Notes under the pieces: model-generated | The model's input: the letters and a program-made list of their open reading frames with translations, nothing else | What the model was told of the DNA's origin: nothing | Database searches by the model: none | Part shown: positions 12,039 to 23,418 of the stretch, piece by piece | Numbering within the stretch: position 1 is the first letter of the stretch | Layout of the letters: each line of letters starts with the position of its first letter | Translations under genes and position numbers: made by a program | Source: Phlegmacium glaucopus | Taxonomy: Eukaryota; Basidiomycota; Agaricomycetes; Agaricales; Cortinariaceae | Assembly: GCA_015039465.1 (NCBI GenBank) | Contig: MU130029.1 | Coordinates: 83,994 to 147,993, forward strand | Length of the DNA stretch: 64,000 bases | Reading direction: 5' to 3'

Positions 12039-12138
12039 CCTCAGGGTTAGTTCACTAGAACATTCCATCAACATTGACAATCGGAACAAGTTGGAACAAT
12101 GGAATATTCTGGGAGCTTCTACTGAACTAACCCTGAGG
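12039..12138. repeat. 100-bp near-palindrome (CCTCAGGG...CCCTGAGG)
   Basis: Inverted repeats of 16 bp (CCTCAGGGTTAGTTCA and its complement) enclose a second inverted pair based on GAACATTCCAT/ATGGAATATTC. The structure could be a very small hairpin MITE or a folded part of the surrounding element. Confidence 0.5.
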
Positions 12139-12153
12139 CCAGTTGATTATATA

Positions 12154-14573
12154 TAGTGTTACCAAAGTTCGGTTCAGTTCGGTTCTTCAACTATTTTTGG
12201 AGAACCGAGAACCGAACTGAAAGGTTCCTGGATGAACTGAACCAGAACCAGAACCGGAACCGAAAGAACCGGTTCTGTCGGTTCTGTTCAGTTCGAGAAC
12301 CGGTTCGAACCATCGAACCAATGAAAAAAAACCCCATTGCCAATGGTAATTTATTCATTATTACATTATTACTAGTAGCCTGATAAACTAAACTAAGTGG
12401 GTCCAAACTAGTGGTTAGTGTCTAAATGAGTGAGTTGTTCATCCATTGTAGCTTGGTATTAGAAATAAAATGACTGCCAGGTTGCTGCCTTTGCTGCCAC
12501 TCATTCGTCGCCGCCGTTCATTCAGCCATCGCGAGTCCATTTGTTTGTCGTCCGTTTGTTGAACAAGTAGGCCGTCGTTGTGTCGTGCGTTTGCTGTTGT
12601 CGTTCATCCGTTGTACTCGATGCTCATTCAACACCATTTGCTCGTTATCATGTGTCTGTTGTAGTTTAAGTACATTAGAATTAATTTTAATTTGAAAAAA
12701 ATACCTTCCAAGAGGGTGGGGCCGGTGGGCAAGCTACATAGGTCAGGGATTACTCTGATGGTTCCAAAAACGCGGGTCAAGCTGTCAACTTGAAGATAAT
12801 GAATGATAAGGTATTTTATGAACCACGCTTACTGCTGCTTGCTTACCTGCTGCTTGCTTGCCTACTGACTGCCTACTACTTACCTACTGCTTGCTTGCCT
12901 ACTGCTGAATCCCCACAGTATTCGCTGTAGTACCCGGTTCCATGCGGTCGANNNNNNNNNNNNNNNNNNNNNNNNNNNNNNNNNNNNNNNNNNNNNNNNN
13001 NNNNNNNNNNNNNNNNNNNNNNNNNNNNNNNNNNNNNNNNNNNNNNNNNNNNNNNNNNNNNNNNNNNNNNNNNNNNNNNNNNNNNNNNNNNNNNNNNNNN
13101 NNNNNNNNNNNNNNNNNNNNNNNNNNNNNNNNNNNNNNNNNNNNNNNNNNNNNNNNNNNNNNNNNNNNNNNNNNNNNNNNNNNNNNNNNNNNNNNNNNNN
13201 NNNNNNNNNNNNNNNNNNNNNNNNNNNNNNNNNNNNNNNNNNNNNNNNNNNNNNNNNNNNNNNNNNNNNNNNNNNNNNNNNNNNNNNNNNNNNNNNNNNN
13301 NNNNNNNNNNNNNNNNNNNNNNNNNNNNNNNNNNNNNNNNNNNNNNNNNNNNNNNNNNNNNNNNNNNNNNNNNNNNNNNNNNNNNNNNNNNNNNNNNNNN
13401 NNNNNNNNNNNNNNNNNNNNNNNNNNNNNNNNNNNNNNNNNNNNNNNNNNNNNNNNNNNNNNNNNNNNNNNNNNNNNNNNNNNNNNNNNNNNNNNNNNNN
13501 NNNNNNNNNNNNNNNNNNNNNNNNNNNNNNNNNNNNNNNNNNNNNNNNNNNNNNNNNNNNNNNNNNNNNNNNNNNNNNNNNNNNNNNNNNNTAGTGCTCG
13601 TCATCGTGACGGGGTGAGATGGTGTGGCTCTTATGGGAGGCCTGATTGATGAGGATGGTTAAATGCTTAAGGATGCGATGGGTGAAGCTGAACACTCACA
13701 GTAATGCCTACATCTTGAACGCTCTGCCAGCGACTTGAATAATTTGTGCGCTTGCAGCCACAGCATTCGCGGGAACGGATAGCATGGGATCGGCGGTGCT
13801 TGTTTTGATGGTCGATGTTGAAGTGGGTGGTTCAGAGCTTGAATCCAAAGCATCGTTGATGGTCAGAGGCATGCGGCCGCAGCAGGAACGGATAGCATGG
13901 GATCAGCGGTGATCGATGTCGAAGTTGCTGGTTCTCGTTTGTCGTCGTTTGCTGGTTCTCATTTGTCGTCGTTTGTTCATGTTCGTTCATTCATTGTCGG
14001 CGTTCGTTGTTGTCGTTTGTTCATTGTCGTTTGTTGAATCGTCGTTTGTCTGTAGTAGTTTATATTAGATTTAAATTAAATTTTAAAAAAAATACCTGCC
14101 ACCGGTGCTTGTCATCGTTGTGCTCGACATTGTTGTCCGTGCTTGTGGTAGTCATCCCTGTGTACTGTCATATACATTAATTAAATCGAGAAATTTACCA
14201 AAAATAACTCCCCCGGTGGGGAGTTGTTGGCGTTGTTGGTGTGGTTGTGGTATTGTTGGTGTTGTCAGCGTTGTTGATAATGGGAGTCACTGATTTTTCA
14301 AACTCCGAAATCCAAAACATTGGGTTGGGCGCCTAACAATATTTTATAGATTATAAATTCAATTCTCTGCGGAAAAATTAGAAAAAAAATCTACATAAAG
14401 TTTGGTTCGAACCGGTTCGAACCCGGTTCTCAAAATCTTAGAAATATGAGAACCGAGAACCGGACCGATGGTCCAAGATTCTTGGACCGAACTGAACTGA
14501 ACCTGAACCGACGGTTCGGTTCTTTCGGTTCTCGGTTCTTGCGCCAGTTCGGAACCGAACTTTGGCATCACTA
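12154..14573. mobile_element. hAT-type MITE with CCAAAGTTCGGTTC ends, containing the N gap
   Basis: The ends TAGTGTTACCAAAGTTCGGTTC-like and TAGTGATGCCAAAGTTC-like are inverted repeats. They are flanked by a perfect 8-bp duplication ATTATATA (12146-12153 and 14574-14581). Subterminal regions are dense in GGTTC/GAACC words. Between them are low-complexity GTCGTTTGTT-type repeats and the assembly gap. A 628-bp relative with the same ends lies at 26737-27364. No transposase is visible, though the gap could hide one. Confidence 0.75.
12952..13591. other. Assembly gap (640 N)
   Basis: A run of N of unknown true content and possibly arbitrary length. Open frames crossing it have no meaning. Confidence 0.99.
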
Positions 14574-14892
14574 ATTATATAAAGGCCACCTCTCTGCACA
14601 CTTAATTCCCCACTAGCGTTTGCTAGTCCTAGACTTAATAGTTATTACTAGTAGATTAAATATAGTAGCTACTTTTTTCCGTTTCTGGTTTCCAGGTTTC
14701 TCGAAACCCAAAAACCCCAAAAAACCACTGGAAACCGGAAACTAAATTGACAAATTGCTGATGTACCGTACAGTTTATATACTACTTGTTTGTAACAGTA
14801 AAGTACATCTACGGGTTTTTAGTATCTGTAAAGAGTACTGTGGGTTTTATAGAAGTGAGTAATTAAGCAGTTGATGAAACAGAACAGATCAG

Positions 14893-15167
14893 TGTCGAAT
14901 AACAAACCATATGTAATCACAATTATGCATCTTTATTATTTTCTCCTCCTATCTATTATTTATTCCGAGCCCCTCTTTACTATTTATATTCTGCCTTGTA
15001 TGACCATCGTACAAACCCGTCACTCTCCGGGAATGGAGAAGTTCTTACTTATATTGTTTACTCATTGTAGTCGTACCTCAGTCTATCTTTTCGAGACTGA
15101 GGTCAGTATCTATCCTTTTTTACTTTACCACAAAGACTCATAAAGTAGTAGCTTTATCTGTTCTATA
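14893..15167. mobile_element. 275-bp insertion in the Copia-A 5' LTR
   Basis: Comparison with the 3' LTR shows extra DNA between GATCAG and TGCC. It is flanked by the direct repeat ATCAG (14888-14892 and 15168-15172). It begins TGTCGAATAAC and contains a hairpin CCTCAGTC...GACTGAGG near its 3' end. It could be a solo LTR or small non-autonomous element; the right end lacks a clear CA. Confidence 0.55.
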
Positions 15168-15281
15168 ATCAGTGCCTCGTGCGCCATGCGTACTTCATAA
15201 ACCCTTGGGCCTTGGAGCGCATTGCTCCTCGGCTACCTTTTCAACCTCGGAACCGACTTTTCGGTTCTCCTCACTCTAACA

Positions 15282-15807
15282 CGTGAATGCTCTGGTCACG
15301 GGCTTAATCATCTTCAAGATCTTCAATGTGTACCGTGAATTCAAATCCGCCTCGGGCGACCAAACTTTGGGCTCCACTGGCGGGAGTAAGTTTCGGACTG
15401 TCATATTCGTGCTAATTGAATCTGGCATGATATTATTTTCTATCCAATTGGCTCGGCTCGTGTCTACCATTTTTCTGGGGACAGACGCTGCCGATCAAGC
15501 TTTTCATATCATCGGTTTAACATCCACCAAATGCTCAATGTGATTACAACATCAGTTATTGCTACTTTTATTTTACTAATAACATGGGTGTGTCTAGGGT
15601 ATAACACCTACAATCATCTTTGTGCGGCTATCGATGGGATTGTCGTTCTACGACAAGGAATCTATGGTAGAATCGACCGTCGGGAGTTTGCGCTTTGCAG
15701 CTAGCAATCCAAATCCAATTCCGGAAACGGGAGAAATCGATATCGTGAACAGAGACGATCAAAGTGGATTTAGACTAAGTGACGATATCCAGATGGTAGA
15801 TAGATGA
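15282..15807 (+). pseudogene. Right half of the membrane protein gene split by Copia-A
   Basis: The reading frame resumes after Copia-A with codons corresponding to NALVTGLIIFK of the intact paralogue. It runs through an exon with IRTVIFVLIESGM-like sequence, a short intron (about 15540-15599) and a last exon (VRLSMGLSFYD... to the TGA at 15805-15807). The frame itself is nearly intact, so the gene probably died by the insertion. The C-terminal acidic tail (DDIQMVDR) matches the paralogue (DDIEMADR). Confidence 0.8.
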
Positions 15808-15989
15808 TTCTATAGCCAGCTAGAACTAGATATTGTAGATATTGTAGATATCGCACATAAACGCCTAAAAACTGTCAGGCGTGGGAATGATTTGATCAGC
15901 TACTATTTGTCGTGAACCATAGTTAGTCACCCTCATCGCCTGCGGTACCCCAAACTTGAGTCAAGAACTGTCTGCCTTGATTTCAAATA

Positions 15990-16990
15990 GACTCCTTACC
16001 TGGTATTTAATCATTGAGGACTTGGTATTTGATCTCACTACTGAATCTCTGTCGTTGGTCGCTGGACAGTACTGTCCGAACATATCTCTGGCGAATTGGC
16101 CACCACCAACCCATTTTTTTCAACCTAATTCACCTCTCAAATCAATCATGGGCTTATTCAGGCCTGGGATTCATTGCAGGCGCAACCTTGGACAACTTGC
16201 TAGATAAACCGAAAAGACAGGAAAGCGGGGTCTTATGGCGAATGGAGGTGACGAGGGCTGTGAAGAATAAAAGCGTGACTGGAGACCCAGAGGTACTTAA
16301 CCTAGTATCTTCTCCTCACCGCCCTCTATCATCTCACCGCTGAAAACAACACCTCTTCCTATAAGTATTAAATGTCAGCTAAACTCTCTTCTCGGAAGTT
16401 CTCGCACTCAGAGCATTCTTACCCACCTTCAACTCCCACCTGCAAGACGATTGCGCTACATTATACGCAGAAAGGTTGAATACGAAAGAAAGGTTGAATA
16501 CGAAAGGTTAGATCAAACACACATCAGCACGTATCCATCAACTTACTGCCTTTCATCGTAGACCCACCGCTTGTGTGATTTTGCACCTAGTAGGACAGCC
16601 ATACAAGCGGTATATATCATATTCAACTTTCTTCTTCGAATACTCAATCCATTGTCTTCAGCATCTTCGCTTTATTATTTTTGCCCTCCCTTATCATATA
16701 CTAAGCCGTAAAAGGCCTTCAAAAGATGTCCAAGCGTCAGGCCAGCTCAAGGCAACAATCATGACAACCTTATCTCGTCGTCTGCCGCACCTATCAACAT
16801 TGTTCATCTTCCCATATTGATGGGGTCGAGAAGGTAGCGTTGATCAGGTGTTGATCATCAGAAAAGCGATATTTCAAATGTATGATAGATTCGACATTGT
16901 TCGAATCCATTGAATAGAGGTGAGCTGATGTCGAAAAGGAAAGAAAACAAGTCAATAACTCACCTTTATTCTGCTAGATCCAATGTACAA
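15990..16990 (+). repeat. Segment duplicated at 21575-22460
   Basis: Two stretches of about 0.9-1.0 kb share long identical words. These include one around 16140-16230 that reads GLGFIAGATLDNLLDKPK in one frame, and one around 16900-16980 containing GAGGTGAGCTGATGTCG. The coding-like piece suggests remnants of a gene I do not recognise. Together with the membrane-protein paralogues this shows a local segmental duplication. Confidence 0.6.
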
Positions 16991-17506
16991 AACTGTGTTG
17001 TAATCTGGCTGCTATTTGGTTGCTATATCAAGTACGGCATGGGCGTCACTCCTCCAACATCGTCAACAAAAAAATTATGTTCCGTTTGTTGAATCTGTCG
17101 TTTCTCTGATTCAAGTTGTGATTGGGGTTTCGAATCTATCAGAAGTGAATTTATATCAAAGCTGGAAGCCAGTAGTTCACTTGGTATCAGAGTAGTATAG
17201 CATGATAATCACCATGATCATCCTTTCGGTGACAGATTTCAATGATGGAAACTAGTCTGAGGGCCAGGCTTACCTTGGAATGCTCGGTTGCCCAAAGTAA
17301 GACAGGTTGCATAATCATCTTCTGCCAATTCTAGTTAGTATGTATACATGGCGACCGCGGTACACATTCCTACCTGATCAAAAATCAGATTATGACTATG
17401 ACAGCGACAGTTTGTTAAGATTGTCACGCACTTTATCTCAATCACTGTACTCTTATATAAAGCAACGGTCAGAGATGCAATAGGTCATTACAACAGATAC
17501 GAAATC
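16991..17506. promoter_or_regulatory. Upstream region of the membrane protein gene, with TATA box
   Basis: No gene is seen here. TATATAA at 17454-17460 lies about 50 bp upstream of the ATG at 17507, a plausible core promoter position. Confidence 0.45.
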
Positions 17507-18735
17507 ATGAAGCTAAATATTAAAGACATCGACTTCATTGGAATATGTCTCGAAAGCTTTTTCTACGGTAAGATAGTTTTTCTACAACTTTCACGGCCCC
17601 TGCTAAAGAAGTCTAATATCAACCTGTCCCAGGAGTGTATTCTGGCATATTCGTCATGTATTTACAAGACTGGACATCGAAAGAAAGCACCGACAAGAGG
17701 AGAAACATCATTTTTTATGCTGTCTGTGTTCTATATGTTCTATCTTCAGTTACCGCTGCGCTTTGCTTCATATGGAGTTAGTAACAATTCCATCGGTAAC
17801 AATAACTAACTTTTTTTACGTTCTCAGTTACGCAGTTTGGGAATGGAGCAGTCAAAATACTCCTCTATTTTTCTTTGGTGGAAGGCACAGTATTTGGTTG
17901 CTGCGACTTCATGGCTCAATCTATCCTGGTATGTATAAACCTACTATGCCTATCATTTAGTACTTTATTCATGCAAACCTTAAAGATCTACCGTTGCTGG
18001 ATAATGTGGGGTTGCAAGATTCGTGTCGTTATCATTCCTTCAATCTTAGCAGTTGTATTCTTAGGTCAGTGAAGCTATCTAATTTGACTCGCCCAATTTC
18101 AATTTTTTGCCTCTAGCTATGTGGCTAGCGAGTAACAGCTCACAGGACGTTTTCTTGGACCAAATTGTGGCACCTGAATGGGCACTTTGGCTGTCTGTCG
18201 CGAGCGTCACTATGTCCATGACGGTGAATGCTTTGGTGACAGGCTTAATCATCTTCAAGGTCTTCAATGTGTACCGTCAAGTCAAATCCGACTTGCGTGA
18301 CCAAACTTTGGGCGTCACTGGGGGGAACAAAATTCGGACTGTCATATTCGTGCTAATTGAATCTGGCATGGTATTGTTTTCAATCCAGTTGGTTCGGGTC
18401 GTGGTGAGCATTGTGTCGACGGACGCTGCCGATGAAGGTTATGATACCGTTGTTTTTATCCACCAAATGCTCAATGTAATTACAACATCAGTCATTACTA
18501 CTTCTGATTTTACTGATAACATGGGTCTATCTAGGGCATAACACCTACAGTTATCTTGGTGCGGGTCTCAATGGGATTGTCTTTCCACAACGAGAAATCC
18601 ATGATAGAATCGACCATCGGGAGTTTGCACTTTGCATCTAACAATCTAAATTCAATGGGAGATGTCGGTATTATAGACAGAGACGATGATGTTGGCATTC
18701 GCCTAAACGACGATATCGAGATGGCAGATAGATGA
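17507..18735 (+). CDS. Multi-pass membrane protein of a mushroom-expanded family
   Basis: Six exons can be assigned with GT-AG introns: 17507-17567, 17633-17776, 17828-17928, 17986-18064, 18117-18475 and 18535-18735. They give a continuous frame of 314 codons plus stop. The protein has about seven hydrophobic segments. Recognisable blocks are SFFYGVYSGIFVMYLQDW near the N-terminus, IYRCWIMWG after the third helix, LIIFKVFNVYR, TVIFVLIESGMVLFSIQ and VRVSMGLSF. The tail is acidic and hydrophilic. The topology resembles receptor-like seven-helix proteins common in Agaricomycetes, but the function is not known to me. It is an intact paralogue of the gene destroyed by Copia-A. Confidence 0.8.
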
Positions 18736-19800
18736 TCATGTAGAACAGCTAGAACAGACCTTGTAGTTATGCTGTGGTCAAGGCTCATCGTGGTCGAAAA
18801 CATCCATCATTAAAGGCATCTCATTGAGGTCAGCTTGCTGAGAGCTCGTATTGTCCTATTCTTGACTCAAATAATTTCTGTCTTTCATTACGAATAGATG
18901 CTATACCATAGTAATCAAATATATAATCATTAAGCCCTTGGACTCGGTCCTCGATTCCCACCACTGAATTTCTGTCATTGGTCGCTGGTTACCGGTTACT
19001 GGGCACTGTCCAACAATACTGGGCCGTTGCCTTCAGCACTGCAGATCCGAGTTCCGTCAGATCAAATGTTGAAAAGATATCTTACGATAGAGAGCTCACT
19101 TATCTGCATATCCATTGTAACGCCAAGACTTGTATTTTAATGTTGATCCAGGGACATGCAGTTGTGGGTGGATGGGGTCGTTCGTGTTCCTCTTTAACTG
19201 AATTCCTAGGGCTCTGTAGATGACGCCTGTTCATTTCGAGACATTTGGTGGAATGAAAGATGGCGGAGAACCCTTGTCGATGGGCAGCCAAATTTCGGTA
19301 CTTCTGCTGAGTTTGAAATACAATTGCTTTCGCAGTGCAAAGTCCGAGATCCGAGGCCGCACGAATAGACGCCAACCCGTTCGATTTTGCGGGCCCAGGC
19401 TGTAAAGACCGAGTTCTCAATACTGAGAACTCAGAATCCTCTAGAAAATTGGCACCAACAATCTCATTCACGCTGACTCATATCGATCATGAATAATTCC
19501 CGTTGGCACTGGGTCACTCTAATGTAGGGTTTATATGGAGGAGCTGGGAGCAGAGAGCGGAGAGACAATGGTCCTGTGATAACATACCTTCGAGTGCTTA
19601 TCCCAAATCATCTCTTGCAGACTTCTTCTTAACAGCGGCAGTGTATATTTAACAATCCAATATCATATTCTTGCCTTCAGTTCACCGTAATGGATGGGGA
19701 CGAGACTCTATCGAGGACTGTGGGTAGTAAGAGGAGTCGAATCTGGATCTCGTACCTCCAGTGGTACATAGAGTATATAGTAAAATGGCTATGATTCGCA
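18736..19800. other. Intergenic stretch without a clear gene
   Basis: Only scattered short open frames are present. Around 18960-19010 is a short copy of the CTGAATTTCTGTC...GGTCGCTGG sequence also seen near 16040 and 21585, a further piece of the local duplications. Confidence 0.5.
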
Positions 19801-19809
19801 TTTGTAACG

Positions 19810-21440
19810 TCAACTGAAAAAAAGAATGTAAATCAGCCTTTTAACAACAAACGAAGGAAAACATACGTCGTTAGCTATCACGTTGACATTATCCGTCAAA
19901 TCCTTCCACATCCCACCAACATTCGTGACCCTGGCCTGACCACCCAACCGACCTTCCATTTCTACTTTTCTAACCACACGAGTGACTTTATCAGCGAAAA
20001 CACTCATACTCTCTGTCATTCCAAGATCTCTCCAGACATCAACATCAATCTTCTTCGTCAAATCACCACCAGCAACGGCTTGGGTCACAAGATCACGTTA
20101 TTAGGAAAAAGAGAACTGGAAATCACCGACCTTCCACGTTCCCTGAACATCAGGTACAAACGCCTGTCCACCCAAACTCCAAACTGACTCGAGTGACGTC
20201 GTTAGCCAATGTGCTCGACTGAGCGACCATGGAGTTAACAGTCATCTTCAAGTCAAGCATCTTTCCTTGAACATCAACATCGACGAGCTTGCCAGTCATC
20301 TAAGGCTTTCGTAACTTCTGAGATGGATCGCACTTGATCGTCAAATTCGAAGCCATTTTCTGTCGAAGATTATCATACAATGACAATGAAAAGGTGGAAT
20401 GAAGCGACATACGTTGACGTTCCTGGTCAAATCAACCCAGATTCCTTGCACACCTTCGACTCTTGCTTGGCCTCCCAATACACCCTTGCGTTCCGACTTC
20501 CAATGCTACCCTCGTCGCTTCAGAAGCAAATACTGACAACCGGCCCACCATGGAAATGACGGTTTCTACAAAGCATGATAGTTGGAATGGTCCATAATCC
20601 AGTGAGGAAGAAAAATACCTTTCAATGTTGACATTTCACCCTCGACGGATATCTCAATCTTCTGGGTCAAATCACCCTTAGCGACGGGCCGACGGCGGTC
20701 GTGACAACTGCGAATGGCCGCACTTGATCTGTAAGCAATCTGTAAGAGGAGGAAGACATTTGATCGACCTATAGAAAGAAAGGTTTTCATCAAGACTGTC
20801 ATGCAAAACACAAACACATACGGTCATCTTCGCTATAGATCGTACCTAGTGAGCAATAAAATGGTTAGTGGAGTATAGATGTATCACGAGTAAGTTGCGA
20901 ACTTCGAGATGTTATATTCATTCCCCATGTGCCTTCGACGTCGACATGTATAACGAGTAGGTTACGAACTTGGGATGTTAAATTTGTTGCCAATTTGTTG
21001 ACTACCGTTGTAAATTTTCGATATGTGCCTTCGACGTCGAGAACAAGAGCTTGTCCGCCAAGTTTTCTGTTCAGTTGTGATAAGTCAGATGTCCCTTGAT
21101 CGATCGGTGCGTATCCTTCAGTTCCGACGTCTTGAGATACACGAGTGACTTCCTTTGCAAATTGTCCTAGTTTGTCTATCTAGAGATGGTTTAGGACATG
21201 GATCAATGAAAGCAATAACGAATATACCATGGTATTGATGACGTCCTTGAGTCGAACTACGACCACACCCTGAACGGGGACCGTAATTTTTTGAAAAAGA
21301 TCGCCTCGTGCAACAGCATTGAAGACGCGAGTAACATCTTGGAATCTTGGACCTGAGCGCTGAGCCTTTAGCTTTAGTAGTTTAAAGTTCGAGTCTGGAG
21401 AGTATTCGGGGAGTATGAGGAATTGTAATTTGTATTTCAA
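19810..21440 (-). pseudogene. Decayed HAMP-repeat region of a Nik1-type histidine kinase
   Basis: On the minus strand several degenerate HAMP modules follow each other: VFNAVARGDLFQKITVPVQG (about 21260-21330), a piece near 20640-20720 (GDLTQKIEISVEGEMSTLK), and GGDLTKKIDVDV ... GRLGGQARVTNVGGMWKDLT (19860-20080). This alternation of GDLT(K/Q)KI and GGQA...W.LTDNVN is the signature of group III hybrid kinases that sense osmotic stress. Frames are interrupted by stops and frameshifts, and no kinase or receiver domain is nearby. It is a non-functional fragment. Confidence 0.7.
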
Positions 21441-21574
21441 ACTCAGCAGAGGTGCCGAAATTTGGCTGTGTACCTTCGCAGTGCAAAGTCAGGACTATTC
21501 AGTCTCAGAAGCCGACCGGCTAAATAGATGCGCTGTCAAATATTGAATCATCGAGGCACTTGGTCCTTGATCCC

Positions 21575-22460
21575 ACTGCTAGTACTGAATATCTGTCGTT
21601 GGTCACTGATCAGTGCAGTGAGCTACTGTCCGAAAATATCTCTGCCAATTTGGCCACCACCACCAACTTATCCCCCAACCTTCATTCATCCCTCAGATTA
21701 ACCATAGGTTTATTCAGGCCTGGGCTTCATTACAGGCGCAACCTTGGACAACCTACTGTATAAACCGAAAATACTCAGGAAAGCCGGATCTTATGGCGAA
21801 TGGGTGACGAGGGCTGCGAAGAATAAGAAGGTAGCGGGAGATTTAACTTATTATCTCCTCAATCATCTCACCGCTGAAAACGACCCTCTCCCGTACAAAT
21901 CGGATGGTACAGGGACTACACGCCAGCTAAACTCTCTTATTACGTTCAGCTCATACCTGTGAGATGATGGAGCGCTACATATACAATATACCCAGAAAGA
22001 TCGAACACAAAAGGTTAGTTCAAACGTACATTAGCATATATACATAAACCTTACTGTGTTCAATCATAGACCCACCGCTCGCGCGATTTTTGCACATAAC
22101 AAGACAGTCATATGAGCTTAGTAAATATTGTCCTCAGATTTCCTTCTTCGAATGCTCAATTCGTTGTTTTCAGCGTCTTCTCTTCCATTCGCTTTATTTT
22201 TTACGCTCCATGATCATATACCATGTCGCCAAAGGCCATAAAAATGGATAACAACCTTATCTCGTGCATCTATTCAGCCTAGTTCATCTCCCCAATTGAT
22301 GAGGTCGAGATGAATAGCGTTGATCAGGTTTTAATCATCGGAAGAGCGATATTTCAAGGCTATCATAAATTCTTGAAAACATTGTTCGAATCCATTGAAT
22401 CAAGGTGAGCTGATGTCGAAAAGACGGGTCAATAACTCACCTTTCATCTACTAGATCCAA
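21575..22460 (+). repeat. Second copy of the segment at 15990-16990
   Basis: The second copy carries the GLGFITGATLDNLLYKPK-like reading at about 21715-21770 and the shared GGTGAGCTGATGTCGAAAAG word near 22405. It is frameshifted relative to any single gene. It follows the HAMP pseudogene, so the duplicated block spans more than one gene. Confidence 0.6.
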
Positions 22461-22479
22461 TGGAACAATCAGTATCGTC

Positions 22480-23418
22480 GTGGTCGCGGACACAGCACTG
22501 ATACATGAGAAGTTGCAAATGCCTGGTAGTGTCCTACTTTGGAAGGTAAATCGAATATTCAATCCGTCTAGTAACACAATAGCAGCAAAAGTGGCATCTG
22601 TACACGAAAGGACGCGAAGATTTGCGCGACCGTCTGGAAAGCGCCAACGTCGACCTTGCCCAGATTTTGAAGAGTTATCAGACGTGCAGCGATCCTTGGA
22701 TCCAATCAACAGTGTCCCCGCGGTCCATTTCTAGCTCCAGCGTGAGTCGTGTGAAGAACACATCGCTCATTATTGAAATCTTCAAGGCGCTCCCAGTTAA
22801 GCTCAATAAATGTTCAAATCGAAGGTGAGGAGGAGGTTTATGTCATCGCTGAACTCTGCAAAGGTGCGTCGACATCCTTTCTACTCCCCTGCCGACTCAA
22901 CTTCGGGTCCAGGTTTTGAGAAGCATAGCGAAACATCTATGCCGTCAACCGTCAACCAGCAGCCAGCCGCGCAACTACAAGAAACACCAGGGTAGTGATG
23001 TACCCATCCTCGATGGTCGATACGACACACTCCCTACATCAGACGCTATTCCTGTGGAAGGTTTTTTCCAAGACAAATCACAATCAATCACTGGCATTTG
23101 GTCAGTCCTTTGTTTGAGTTTCAACTTTCAGATGGAAATAACTTGGCCAATAGCTGGCGGATTTGTTTAAAATTTACTACACTTGATTGTTTTATGTATA
23201 CATACTTTTTTTTTGGAGCTGGTTCTCTGATTCTGGTTCAGCGGTGTGGAAATAACCTTCCATGTTTCTCTGAGAGACTGAGACGTATGGGCTTGTCCAG
23301 ATTTGGCCAGCATCAGTCACATCAGGTGACGTGGACAGTTACTGTATCAGTGTATGAGACATTGAGACCGAGTGATTGGCTACGCTCTGACCCTTTAACT
23401 GACGTGCAAGTCATTAAT
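22480..23418 (+). other. Region with weak coding signs, unassigned
   Basis: Short plus-strand open frames overlap here (22480-22828 and 22916-23170), one with a RDRLESANVDLAQILKSY segment. They do not join into a gene I can recognise. The 5' untranslated region of the GH5 gene probably lies at the right end. Confidence 0.3.

Larger units (their letters stand above)
11812..14767. mobile_element. Composite element in the Copia-A 5' LTR (CATCAG ends)
   Basis: The 5' LTR is cut after 11811 and resumes at 14768. The inserted DNA has inverted ends CATCAGTAATCC and CATCAGCAATTT, with TA or GTAC as the possible target duplication. Subterminal regions carry repeated GGTTTC/AAACC words. The 2956-bp insert is itself interrupted by another MITE (12154-14573), so the outer element is only about 540 bp. 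No coding capacity is visible. Confidence 0.65.
1502..15281 (-). mobile_element. Copia-A: Ty1/Copia LTR retrotransposon, nested with other elements
   Basis: The element is bounded by LTRs that begin TGTTAGAG and end TTCTTACA when read on the minus strand. Flanking 5-bp direct repeats are CATGA (1497-1501) and CGTGA (15282-15286), one transition apart. Gag zinc knuckle, protease, integrase, reverse transcriptase and RNase H follow in Copia order on the minus strand, but the reading frame is broken by stops, frameshifts and at least five later insertions. A primer-binding site lies inside the 5' LTR and a purine-rich tract (GAGGAGGAG) adjoins the 3' LTR. It is certainly inactive. It sits inside a host membrane-protein gene. 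Confidence 0.9.

Noticed and set aside
12876..13695. Long ORFs on both strands made of X
   Set aside because: They are open only because they cross the N gap.
14893..15167. A 90-codon plus-strand ORF at 14871-15143 as a gene
   Set aside because: It starts inside the Copia-A LTR and runs through the 275-bp insertion.
15956..16343. ORFs of 83 and 109 codons as genes
   Set aside because: They overlap in different frames and are part of a duplicated, frameshifted segment; at most a pseudogene remnant.
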